Positions 30,073 through 39,073 of a stretch of DNA of 64,000 nucleotides are shown in pieces; position 1 is the first letter of the stretch; every line of letters begins with the position of its first letter. The position numbers and the translations under genes are program-made. The stretch is taken from positions 4,055,155 to 4,119,154 of the forward strand of contig JAUPFP010000013.1 in NCBI GenBank assembly GCA_036925085.1, written 5' to 3'. The DNA is from Brachycybe producta (taxonomy: Eukaryota; Arthropoda; Diplopoda; Playtdesmida; Andrognathidae). The notes below the pieces were generated by a model. It saw only the letters and a list, made by a program, of their open reading frames with translations, ran no database searches and was not told the origin of the DNA.

Positions 30073-31494
30073 ATGACCAGTCTACAGAAACTACTCAAGG
30101 ACTTGAGGGATCTCGAGAGACTGAGGGAAGAAAGACGTCGAAAGAAGAAGACTGCCGCGTTGAAGAAGATCGTAAAGAGGCAACGTACTCAACTGGAGGA
30201 GGCCAAGGACGAAACTAATATACTTCCACCGACTCCTGTTGCTGTCAAGCCTGAGGTACAGTCCAACGATGGAAGCAAGACGCCAGAACACGCCGCCATT
30301 GCCGACATCATTGGGAAACTGTCTAAAGAGAAACAAGATGAGTTGGTTCGTCAGATTATGGGCGACGAACGGAGCAGAGCGGGCTCAATCAACACTGAAT
30401 TGGAATCGATTGAACCCGGGCGAAAGCCCGGTCCGGATGAAACTACCAAATGGACACCGGACCTGGGACCTACGCCATACTCTGAGAGAAATTCGTTACA
30501 TCCTCTGCAGGGATTCTCGAAGTACGACGGTGATGACAACATCCTCCTTTACATAGAAGAATTTGAAGACATCGCTACGGCGCACGACTGGAACTCCCTG
30601 CAGAGATGCAGGCACTTCGCAGGGCTCTTGAGGAAGCATGCAATCAAATGGCTCGCACACTTCCGCTCTGCTTATGAGGGAAAAGAGATTACGTGGACGG
30701 CCATGAAGGAGGGAATCATTGCTGAATTCCTCCTACCTGACCAGAAGGTCCGCATGAGTCGAGAATTGGTGGAAAGGCGTCAGCAAGACCATGAAACTTT
30801 CAGAGTCTATGCTGAAAAATACGCCGAGATGTATCGAAGAATTCATCCACATGACGATGAATCGTTGCTGATAGCTACGCTCCGAAAGAGTCTGCTACCA
30901 GCACTAAGAAAACATTTGTATGGAGCACCAAAAGATCATTACCATGAGTTTGTGCGCTTCAGTACTCAAACTGAAGGGGAACTGGTGGATGAGAGAGAGT
31001 TGGTTTACAAAACATCAGCTGGGACTACAACCAAAGCGGGCGTAAGCCAGCCGAATCAAGGAAGTCAACCAAAACAGCAGAGTCAACCTAGAACTTCAAG
31101 CGGACAAGACAAGATGTCGAACCCGCCTGAAAAGGCTGACCAGGAATCGAAACAGACAAATGAGCATCAAAACAAGCAGAGGGCTCCTTGGCGAAATCAA
31201 TACCAAGGGCCGCTCACCTGTTACCGATGTGGGGAGGCGGGCCACATTGCACGTGCTTGCCCAAACCCCGGAAAACCAAGGACTGAACAAAGGAACGTTC
31301 CAACGGCCACATCGACCACTGTAAGCAGGATCGACAAACCGTTGGCAACGACGGCGACGAAGTTCTCAAATACTGTTGAGGTTTATGAAACTCACGTCCT
31401 GCCGAATGGTATGAGAATGGTGCCTGTCGATATCAATGGAGTGACACACTATTTTCATGAGGAAAATCTAACAGAAGAGGCTTTAAACTGCTAA
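30073..31494 (+). CDS. Gag polyprotein of the LTR retrotransposon
   Basis: 473 aa. The N-terminus (residues about 5-45) is a charged Leu/Arg/Lys-rich coiled-coil-like helix. The middle (about residues 155-300) has the character of a Retrotrans_gag capsid-like domain, with segments such as FSKYDGDDNILLYIEEFE, ITWTAMKEGIIAEFL and RQQDHETFRVYAEKYAEMY. A Gln/Ser-rich linker leads to a single CCHC zinc knuckle (CYRCGEAGHIARAC, about residue 384), the nucleic-acid-binding motif of nucleocapsids. Gag would assemble the particle that packages element RNA. The start is the first ATG after the primer-binding site region. The stop lies 3 nt after the TTTAAAC slippery heptamer, so part of the product may continue into the next frame. 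Confidence 0.9.
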   Translation: MTSLQKLLKDLRDLERLREERRRKKKTAALKKIVKRQRTQLEEAKDETNILPPTPVAVKPEVQSNDGSKTPEHAAIADIIGKLSKEKQDELVRQIMGDERSRAGSINTELESIEPGRKPGPDETTKWTPDLGPTPYSERNSLHPLQGFSKYDGDDNILLYIEEFEDIATAHDWNSLQRCRHFAGLLRKHAIKWLAHFRSAYEGKEITWTAMKEGIIAEFLLPDQKVRMSRELVERRQQDHETFRVYAEKYAEMYRRIHPHDDESLLIATLRKSLLPALRKHLYGAPKDHYHEFVRFSTQTEGELVDERELVYKTSAGTTTKAGVSQPNQGSQPKQQSQPRTSSGQDKMSNPPEKADQESKQTNEHQNKQRAPWRNQYQGPLTCYRCGEAGHIARACPNPGKPRTEQRNVPTATSTTVSRIDKPLATTATKFSNTVEVYETHVLPNGMRMVPVDINGVTHYFHEENLTEEALNC

Positions 31495-33106
31495 GGGCGC
31501 CACTCAGCCCCAAAGTAGTGACGCCCGAAGTAGTTGTGAATAAGGAAGAAGAAAACGATGTCATTTTGGAGAGACTTCAAGAGGTTCAGGCTGCTGATCA
31601 ACAAGAGGAAATTTCTGAGCAACCAAGGGTTATGTGCATCAAGGTCCGACAGGGAGGAAACAAGGCGGAGTCCAAAGGTCTGTGTCAATGGAAACGACAG
31701 CTAGAGACGTCCGAAAAATCCACAGCCCTGTGCCAAGATGATCGACATACGGCGGAAGCAACGATACAAAGGAGTTGGGGCACAGCAGAACAAGAAGAAT
31801 CAACAAGGCTGACATCTGGGAGAGTTGCAGTTGGAATCCGAAGTCAAACCATCCAAGGGGAAGGTCAACTAAAGAAACCACTGCAAAGTGGGAAAGCCAA
31901 GATGGATTTCGAGGTTAAACCCATGGTGAAGAAAATGCAGGTTGAAGCGAAATTTGGAGTAACTTCACCTGAAAAGGGTAACTTTGTGAGTGAAGGGTTT
32001 CAGACCATTTCCGGGAAAGGTCAGCAAACAGTGCCACTGCAAAGTGAGTTTACTATGGCATCCAAAAGGGATATCGTACCAAAGCTCGGTAATGATCAGG
32101 TGATGGCGAAATTTGGAGTACCCATCCCTGTGGAAAATGATCAGGTGATGGCGAAATTTGGAGTACCCATCCCTGTGGAAAAAGATCAGGTGATGGCGAA
32201 ATTTGGAGTACCCATCCCTGTGGAAAATGATCAGGTGATGGCGAAATTTGGAGTACCCATCCCTGTGGAACATGATCAGGTGATGGCGAAATTTGGAGTA
32301 CCCATCCCTGTGGAGCAGGTGGCGGTGAAATCTGGAGTAACCACCCCTGTGAAAATTGGAAATGAGGTGACGGTGAAATTTGGAGTAACCGCCATTGAGA
32401 AAAAAGAGTTTCAAGAAGAAACTGTGGATCTTCGAAGGAGAGGACTAATCTCAGTCAGGATTGACCGAAATAATCCTCATGAAGATGAGAGTAAAGAAGG
32501 CCTAGCTGAAATCACTGTCGACAAACAATCCAGTGAAATTTCGGAAGAAACTTCAGTGAAAAAGGAAAGAGAGGAAACACATGGGATGGCCAAAAATGTC
32601 TCTAAGAAAGAGACATCTACAGCTTCCCGTGTGCAAACACGTGTAGGACCTGCAATAGATGATAGAAAGCATCATTCAGGAGTGGAGAAAAAGAAATCCA
32701 GCGCTAAAACCATCTTAAAAGATGAATTAACGTCTGAATTGGATGTAGAAACGGCAAAAATTCAAATTTGCCGCTATACGGCGCGCCGCCTAGTGAGAGA
32801 AAAAGAGGAGAGAGAATTTTCTAAGGAGAAAAGCTCCTCCCACTTCCGGCCGGAAATTGAAAGTGAGAGCCCCACAGGATCACGTGAGAAGACGACCGCC
32901 ATTTTTGATGCCACTTCGAATCTTCATTCTGCGAAGAATAGACGCGATCGTCAATTCTTTAAGAAAAAGAAAGTGACAACCTCTAAATTGGATAAATTCG
33001 AAAAGAGGATGGCCGAGTCTGCCGATCAAGGAGTATCTGGAAGTGAGGAGACAGCAGAACCAGGAGCCAGGGACCAACAGGGCCATCTGGAACCGGATCA
33101 TTAGAA
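31461..33106 (+). CDS. second ORF of the LTR retrotransposon, unknown function, expressed as a Gag fusion
   Basis: Open in the frame -1 to Gag from 31461, with the stop just after 33104. There is no ATG near its beginning (31518 is GTG), which fits synthesis by frameshifting. About 540 codons, hydrophilic, Glu/Lys-rich. It includes five tandem 15-aa units (DQVMAKFGVPIPVEN, nucleotides 32094-32318) and diverged AKFGVT/VKFGVT units on both sides. I see no DTG/DSG protease, YxDD polymerase, RNase H or integrase signature. It occupies the place where pol normally lies. It may be a replacement of pol, an extended structural protein or a captured host sequence; none of these can be decided here. 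Confidence 0.8.
31482..31526 (+). promoter_or_regulatory. candidate -1 programmed ribosomal frameshift signal
   Basis: Slippery heptamer T TTA AAC (31482-31488) sits in the correct Gag register. A 6-nt spacer containing the Gag TAA follows, then a stem-loop: GGGCGCCACT (31495-31504) pairs with AGTGACGCCC (31517-31526) with one C-A mismatch and a 12-nt loop. The -1 frame is open from 31461 to 33104. Heptamer, register, spacing and structure all match known retroviral/retrotransposon signals. Confidence 0.75.
32094..32318 (+). repeat. five 45-bp tandem repeats inside retroelement ORF2
   Basis: Units start GATCAGGTGATGGCGAAATT and differ only near their last codon(s) (AAT, AAA, AAT, CAT and GAG/CAG). 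Unit length is a multiple of three, so the frame is kept. Confidence 0.95.
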
Positions 33107-33855
33107 ACGACCAGGACCGACAACGGATTGACGTGGACCAGTTCCGACCCACGCCGAAGAAACCGGAGGAACGGGATGCAGCGAGGAAGCGTATCATTTC
33201 ATTTATTGATAAATATTTTTAATTTTCGTTTTCTTGAGGGTTAAAAAGGGTTTTTAACTTGGGTATTTTAGTCAAAATTGTGGTCAAAAAAAGGGTTAAT
33301 TTAATGAACAAAATTATTTCTCTTTTAAGCGTTTTTTTTATTATTTAGTCAGATCTGCCTTAAAGATTAAAGAGGGGGGTTTTTCTTTTAAAATTGTTGT
33401 CTCTGTGGGCAGAGATGTGATAGCTAGGTCAAGCTTGGGAAAGGGGGGGTTGTGATTCCTTTTTAAATGTTTATTTTAAAGAAATTTTTATTTAACTCCT
33501 TGTTTTTATTTTGGGGAAGTTTTCGTTATTTTATGAAGAGTACTGAGATTAATTACAAATTTTGGGTGGAATATTCTAGTCGAATAAATTAAAATAGTAA
33601 TTGAGTAAAACGGAAATTTGAGGGTTGGGGGTTTGTCATCCTGTTGTGATCAAATCGAATAATGAAAACCTGTGATTTTTATTGTGATATTTTATTTTCA
33701 AATTCGAAAATTTTTTATCGTTTTTTTTGTATGCAAATTGTGATACAGTATTTTGTTTTTGGGTTTTGTAGACAACCTTTTTGCGGTGGCTTATCAAGGT
33801 CCCCTAAGTTATTTGACGTAAGTTCAGGGTGAACTTCCATCTTAGTTGGGGGGGG
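33105..33855 (+). other. non-coding 3' internal region of the retroelement
   Basis: AT-rich, T-rich sequence after ORF2 with no open frame of note, ending in the polypurine tract GTTGGGGGGGG that would prime plus-strand synthesis. Confidence 0.7.
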
Positions 33856-34751
33856 TGAAACGATACGTCCAGGAGCGATCCTGGCTCGTTTAGTTATTTT
33901 TGGATCGTTTGTTATTTTTAGAGTGGCCTGGAACTTTGTCAACCCTCTGTACTCACGTACAGAGGATTGACCCAGTTCCATCAGCTGATGACGATGCCAA
34001 TATCCTGTCTTGGGTCTTGGGTCCCTTTTTCCTCCCAGTCCCACCCCTTAATACAAAGAGATCGACTTGATAAGCCTCAGCATTGGGTCTATGGGGTGAA
34101 AACTTTCTTTTGTAATTTAGTTTTGATTACGATGAATCACTTTTCTATATTTTAGTGACCACTGGTCAATCATGTTGATTGGCCAGTTTGGTTTTTAAGT
34201 TTGATTTTGCCCAATCAGAGAATACTGAGAAAGTGTTCTCAGTATCCTCTTTTTGGGTATAAATAACCATGTATTTTTGTGTAAAAGGAGACTTGAAGAA
34301 GCAGTCTTGAAAGCATTCTTTGGACACAGACATTATGCCCAAATTTGCCTAGAGATGATGAGAAAAAATAAACCGGAAATTATAGTTAAAAAGTTGTTGA
34401 AGTTATTTTTATCTTTTAAAAACAAAACGAAGGACTTCAACATTTTGTCATTAGCACTGTCAACCCAGGTGTAAACCTGGCTCTCCAGTACTAGATGAGA
34501 CTTCTGAAGACAGCACGATCAACCAGCTTTTTACGGGCGAAAGCCCGGGGAGTAGCAGACAACGAAAGATCCTTAAAACTGTAAAGGTTCTTGAAAGAGG
34601 AACTTGTGAGGAAACGTATGGGACTAATTTGTTCCCTTCCTCCCGAACCATAATAGAATTAGTGGCCTAGCCAACCACTTTCCGATCGCCCGAAAGAGCG
34701 CTACGATACTTTTTGATAATTCTATTAGGCCCCTGAATGTGGTTCGTTACA
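33856..34751 (+). repeat. 3' LTR
   Basis: 896 bp, apparently identical to the 5' LTR apart from a missing C (GTCATTAGCAC here, GTCATCTAGCAC at 29667). Ends in TTACA followed by ATAT. Confidence 0.92.
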
Positions 34752-34759
34752 ATATTATG

Positions 34760-35640
34760 TAAACATTGAAAAGAAAGTAAAAATCATATTTGAAATGTCA
34801 ACTTTTATTGAACTGTTTTTTACTAAGATTTCATAGTATTATCACTGTGTAAGTGTACCTTCTTTCAGGGTAGCTCTGCATGGGGGCTCTAAAATTACAA
34901 GGCGCGATGTATGGGAGCACCATGCAATTTGGCAATTTTATACGAAAAGTTTCCAGGTTAGTTTGTATGAAATGCACAAATTGTATAATGAAAATTACAA
35001 CCATTTTTTTTTTGGGGGGGGGGGGGGGGTACACTATGATGCAACATGTGTGCCATATGTACAATAATAAATTAATAATGTTTAATCCAAGTTAAAAATG
35101 CATAATATGCACAAATTGTATAATCTTTGAAAATTTGCATAAAGTTGTATAATTTCTGAAAAAAGTTCTGCAAAATGTTTTTAAACCAAATTGTTTTGAT
35201 TTTCCTGTTATTTATTCTGATTATTGTAGCTATGGCTTAATGGCTTCATATTAATTAATTGCACATTTGCGATATAATTTATTTGCATATTTTGCATTCT
35301 TTTAGGGTTTATTTTTTTATTTACATAAACCACTATTTTCTAATAACAATCTGGCCTTAATAGCATAATTATTAATTAATAATATAATAATATAACACGC
35401 TGCGGTTCTAAGCAGTATGTCGCCCTCTGGAGGTAACATTTTCGTTCGGTTGTATTTGTAGGAGACGATCATTTGTTTAATATACGACGCTTTATTCAAC
35501 ATCGCTTTGCAAAGTGAACGAGTGGGCGAATTCGCCTACAATATCACTATGAAAGAGTACAGTAGGCCTTGATAAAGAAGATTAGATTATGTCAAAGGGA
35601 ACAACATAGAAGATAATCATGTACGAGATCCACAGCAGAG
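34760..35640. other. intergenic stretch with a TGCATAA-rich repeat
   Basis: Holds a poly-G run (35024-35038). The 34950-35200 segment (GAAATGCACAAATTGTATAA, TTTGCATAAAGTTGTATAAT) resembles 43440-43650 in the last TMEM184 intron. No gene seen. Confidence 0.4.
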
Positions 35641-36230
35641 GGTATAAATGGCAAGCTCTTTTGCTTTTTATACGCGTTTTACTGTACACTAAGAATATAA
35701 CTGAATTCTAAAAATTGAGTAAAACACGAAGAAAATGTAAAACATCTTGCCATTCTTTACGAGATTCATCTCATGTGTAGTCCTCCTTGTGGTTACAGCA
35801 GACAAGGGGCCGACATAGAAAAATGTCATGTACGTGATTCACTAAGATTTACAGAGATTCACAGCAGATCGTACGTATGAAAAGCCATTTTACTCTTTTA
35901 TCCGCGTTTTGCTGGATTCACAAAATAGAATTAAAATACGAAAATCCAGTAAAATGCAGATAAAAACTAAAATGGCTTGCCATACTGTATGAGAGTCATC
36001 ACCCCCCCCCCCCCCCCAATGTCCTCCCCATTGACGGTGGGGACCAAAGGTGTCAATCTAGCACTGAATGGCAAGCTGTTTTACTTTTTTTTCTATTTCT
36101 AGTTATTCAATAAAATACGGATAAAAAATAAACCGGCTTGCCATACTGTCCATATATACGCTTTGCTGTGAATCTCGGCGAATCTTAGTGAATTTCGATG
36201 AATCTTAGTGAATCTCGTACATGATTTTCT
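35610..36230. repeat. series of nested hairpins with GGCAAGC/GCTTGCC arms
   Basis: Three successive fold-backs: about 35648-35758 (GGCAAGCTCTTTTGC...CATCTTGCCATT), 35878-35985 (AGCCATTTTACTCTTTTATC... and complement) and 36065-36142 (AATGGCAAGCTGTTTTACTT...). All share the TTTTA(C)TCCGTATTTTA-like inner arm. Flanks carry GTGAATCTCGTACATGA and its complement. Includes a poly-C run at 36003-36017. Ends just upstream of the candidate promoter. Confidence 0.6.
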
Positions 36231-36254
36231 ATCATGTCGCCTTCCATTGTGGTT

Positions 36255-36290
36255 GGCGGAAGTGCGAACACGTGACGCGCATGCGCCTTG
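36255..36290 (+). promoter_or_regulatory. candidate housekeeping-type promoter (ETS, E-box, NRF1 motifs)
   Basis: Within 30 bp lie CGGAAGTG (36257-36264, ETS-type), CACGTGAC (36269-36276, E-box) and GCGCATGCGC (36277-36286, NRF1 palindrome), in a locally CpG-rich patch. This combination typifies TATA-less animal promoters. It lies about 4 kb upstream of the TMEM184B-like start codon. Confidence 0.45.
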
Positions 36291-36554
36291 TTGTTGAGGC
36301 GGCCATTGTTGTTGTAATAGACATCAATCGACACTTTTGTCCATTGTTTCCGATCGACGTTTTTTTTTCCTTCTCTCTTTCTCTCTCTCCCTTTTTTACT
36401 CTCATCTGTCACATCGTTCAATTTGTATAATTTTTTATACGTTTTTATTGGATATTTGCACGTAGAATGACGGTTGAGAATGAAGTAAATGTTGTTTAGT
36501 TGACGGTTTTTCTACTTTTTCCTGGTTTTACATCCGTTTATTTCTCTCTTTTAG
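36291..36554 (+). other. possible non-coding first exon of the TMEM184B-like gene
   Basis: Sequence from the candidate promoter to a perfect splice donor (TTAG/GTAAGT, junction after 36554). No long frame inside. It could splice to an acceptor just upstream of the first coding exon (ATTTCAG ending at 40210 or TTAGCAG ending at 40290). This is inference from motifs only. Confidence 0.3.
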
Positions 36555-36683
36555 GTAAGTAACCCGTTTTTTTTTTTTCTTCTTCCCGATTTTCGTTTCG
36601 TTAACAATTAACAACATATGTGATACGAATTTTCACATTGACTAACGCCTAAACACGATGATTGTAACGATTTTCCGTTTTAT

Positions 36684-36988
36684 TGACGTCACGCGCTATA
36701 TACTTAACGAATGACGATGCGTTAATCTTCCGTAAGTGACGTCACTATTAAGGCGCAATATGTAATCGTTAAGCACCGCAACGGTATACGCAATGATTGT
36801 ATTTGTTAAAAGCTAATTATGGAGAAAGAGAGAGAGAGAGAGAGAGAGAGTTTTTAATTTTAGGTTTGTTTTTATATAAGAATTATATTATGGTCATTTA
36901 TTACGTTAATTTAAAGAGACCTAATTAGGATGAAGTGGATGTTAATCTGACATTTGTGACGTCACTGATCGCGGTTTCTGTGACGTCA
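36684..36988. promoter_or_regulatory. cluster of four perfect TGACGTCA (CRE) sites
   Basis: TGACGTCA at 36684-36691, 36737-36744, 36957-36964 and 36981-36988, i.e. four in 305 bp, just downstream of the candidate promoter and donor. This is the full palindromic binding site of CREB/ATF bZIP proteins. Isolated copies elsewhere in the window are inside MITEs, whereas these are not in an obvious repeat. Confidence 0.5.
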
Positions 36989-37390
36989 TGTCTGGTTTTC
37001 TTTTCTTTTTTTTTAAACGCGGAATTCCTGTTGTTTTTATTATTATTATTATTGTAGTGTTTTTATTTTCAAATAATTTAGTTTTTTTTTTAAATTCATG
37101 AATGTAAACGTCTATATTTACAAATGTATGGTGATATTTATTAATTTATTAAATAAATAGATATTGAGGGTAAGAGAGTGGCCTGAAAATCCAATTAGAA
37201 AGCGTCATGAAGCAAATCTTTAAATTGAATGACAGGAAGACTCTTTTTTTTTATATTTTAATTGTTTTAATAATTTCTATGGTGATGATGACCTCACTTT
37301 ATAAAGAATGACTCTTCTACTACTTAAGATAAATAAAGAAGAATGAAACAAAAGATTGGGAGGAAAAAAAAGGGATTTCTTTTTTCCTTT

Positions 37391-38182
37391 TAGGCCGGCT
37401 TCACACGAAACACTTTGTGGCGGGCTGGATGAACCGATGAACGGATGAACATCATAGCTAATCCCAAAACCTAAAACATAATGCATATAGAAATGGATGA
37501 ACACAAAAACCTAAGGACAAATCATGTTTTAAATCGAATTAATTTTTTACATTCTGTGGTGTTGCGCCTCCCAGAGACCCCCTGCAACAAACGCACCTAA
37601 TAACGATCTATATAAACAGGCAGTTAGAAATCGGGGAGAACTTCAGTTGACTCCGCCCTTGTTATGACGACTGGCAACTTCTAATTGGTTGTTTATGTAG
37701 TCTGACGTCACATGCTCCGCCCTTTTCAACGTCGAAACACACAACAAACCAATTAGAAGTTGCCGGTCGTCATAACAAGGGCGGAGCCAACTGAAGTTCG
37801 CTCCGATTTCTAACTGCCTGTTCTATATAAACACAAATAGTGTTCATCCAATTCTATAAGCATTCAGATTCGGGTTTTAGAGTTACCTCAAATGTTCATC
37901 CATTCATCGGTTCATCCTTTTAATCTGTTCTTTTGTGGCGCCACATAAAATAGTCATACTTAGCTGACAGTTGATTTGCGTATAAGGGGTGTCCACGCGT
38001 GCCACCACCATTCGTTTTTTGTATGCCACCACCTCAGTGGCGGTGAGTGGTTGTGTTCGGCCACAAGCGGTGACCGCCACCTGATTTTCATTGTTTTCAA
38101 TGGTAGTTCGTGTGAAGCATGTTCAACGTTAACCATTTCGTGGTAACACAAAAAGGTGGTTCGTGTGAAACGGGCTATAGTA
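37391..38182. repeat. three-level nest of inverted-repeat elements
   Basis: Outer element: GCCGGCTTCACACGAAACA at 37395 and GGTTCGTGTGAAACGGGC ending near 38175 form terminal inverted repeats. Inside it, 37425-37925 is a GGATGAAC/GTTCATCC element like that at 9.4-9.9 kb. Inside that, 37616-37823 is an ACAGGCA MITE. A fragment of the GTTGCGCCTCCC repeat also lies at 37555-37610. Confidence 0.65.
37616..37823. mobile_element. MITE, ACAGGCA terminal-inverted-repeat family
   Basis: ACAGGCAGTTAGAAATCGG / CCGATTTCTAACTGCCTGT ends. The inner stem has CTCCGCCCTTGTTATGACGA and GGCAACTTCTAATTGG with complements; TGACGTCA lies near the centre. Closely similar to 17440-17656. Confidence 0.8.
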
Positions 38183-38589
38183 GAAAATATTAAAATTCCC
38201 CAACAAAAAAAAACTGTGTCGAATTGTGACGAATCGCGTGACAGGAAAGTCTATTCCTTTTTTTTTTTGGTGAATGATATTTCAGCTCCTTCCGTTTAAT
38301 TCATCGATTTATTCAACGGTATGTTGTCACTTTGATAACTTTCTATCATAGAAATTGTATAGACGTGACATAACACTGTAACTTACAAAATAAGAATTAG
38401 TGAAATGTGCTGATTGATATATTTGTATGTAATACGGTGTTATGCCGCGTTTCTAGTGGGCCAATTCACTGTCACATACGCTTTAGATCTATCTGTAGGT
38501 GTACAATTTTGAATACAGATTTGTTAGGATGCCATTTTGAAAATACTGGTTATAAACATGGTATATATAAATATAAATATTATTATTTT

Positions 38590-38616
38590 ATATATATAAT
38601 ATCTCAGGTCTGTGTC

Positions 38617-38657
<41 letters not shown>

Positions 38658-39073
38658 AGTAACAAAACCTTGAAGCACGTCGGAATTTATATAAATTTAA
38701 ATAAATGAAGAAATGAATAGCTTTTTTTTCTCTCAAGGTCAACTATATGTTGCACCCTTCCCATCCAAGAACCCCATGATATTAAATTGGAGAGGGGGAA
38801 AAGGTTGGAAAGTGTAGAAGGGGGGGAGAGAAACGTGGAGGGTGAAAAAGTGGGAGGGGATAATAGTAGCAAAATTAAACTACAGTTTATCACAGGCAAT
38901 TGTGCCCAGCATTAGAATTTCTTTTGCTCAGCTGTTTTATGAACGTCATCAATTTCTAATTGGTTTGTTACTTGGTCTGACGTCATAAAAGGGCGGAGGA
39001 AAAGAAATTCTAAGGCAGGACACAATTGCCCGTGAATTTGGCTCCCGTCATTTATGATTGGTTACCCCACTAG
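38590..39073 (+). mobile_element. non-autonomous Helitron-like element, first of a second tandem pair
   Basis: 5' end TATATATATAATATCTCAGG followed by a GT run, the GA-rich block and an inner inverted repeat (about 38892-39034: CACAGGCAATTGTGCCCAGC and complement). The 3' part has a decayed hairpin (CCCGTCATTTATGATTGG), TTACCCCA and CTAG (39070-39073). The next copy begins at 39074. Confidence 0.65.

Larger units (their letters stand above)
29071..34755 (+). mobile_element. complete LTR retrotransposon without pol (non-autonomous)
   Basis: Direct repeats 29075-29971 and 33856-34751 start TGAAACG and end TTACA. The element is flanked by the target duplication ATAT (29071-29074 and 34752-34755). 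A candidate primer-binding site TGGTGGAGGTGCGGGG begins at 29976, 4 nt after the 5' LTR, and a G8 polypurine tract (33848-33855) abuts the 3' LTR. The interior encodes Gag (30073-31494) and a second ORF in the -1 frame (to 33104). No reverse transcriptase, RNase H, integrase or protease motif is visible, so mobility would need enzymes from another element. The 33105-33855 stretch is AT-rich and non-coding. Reading the two LTRs against each other, I see a single 1-base difference, which implies a recent insertion. Confidence 0.93.

Noticed and set aside
31965..32414. 149-codon minus-strand frame with HRDGYSKF repeats
   Set aside because: Antisense image of the 45-bp coding repeats of retroelement ORF2.
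33105..33855. Possible envelope or integrase remnant in the retroelement 3' region
   Set aside because: No open frame and no recognisable motif; the sequence is T-rich and non-coding.
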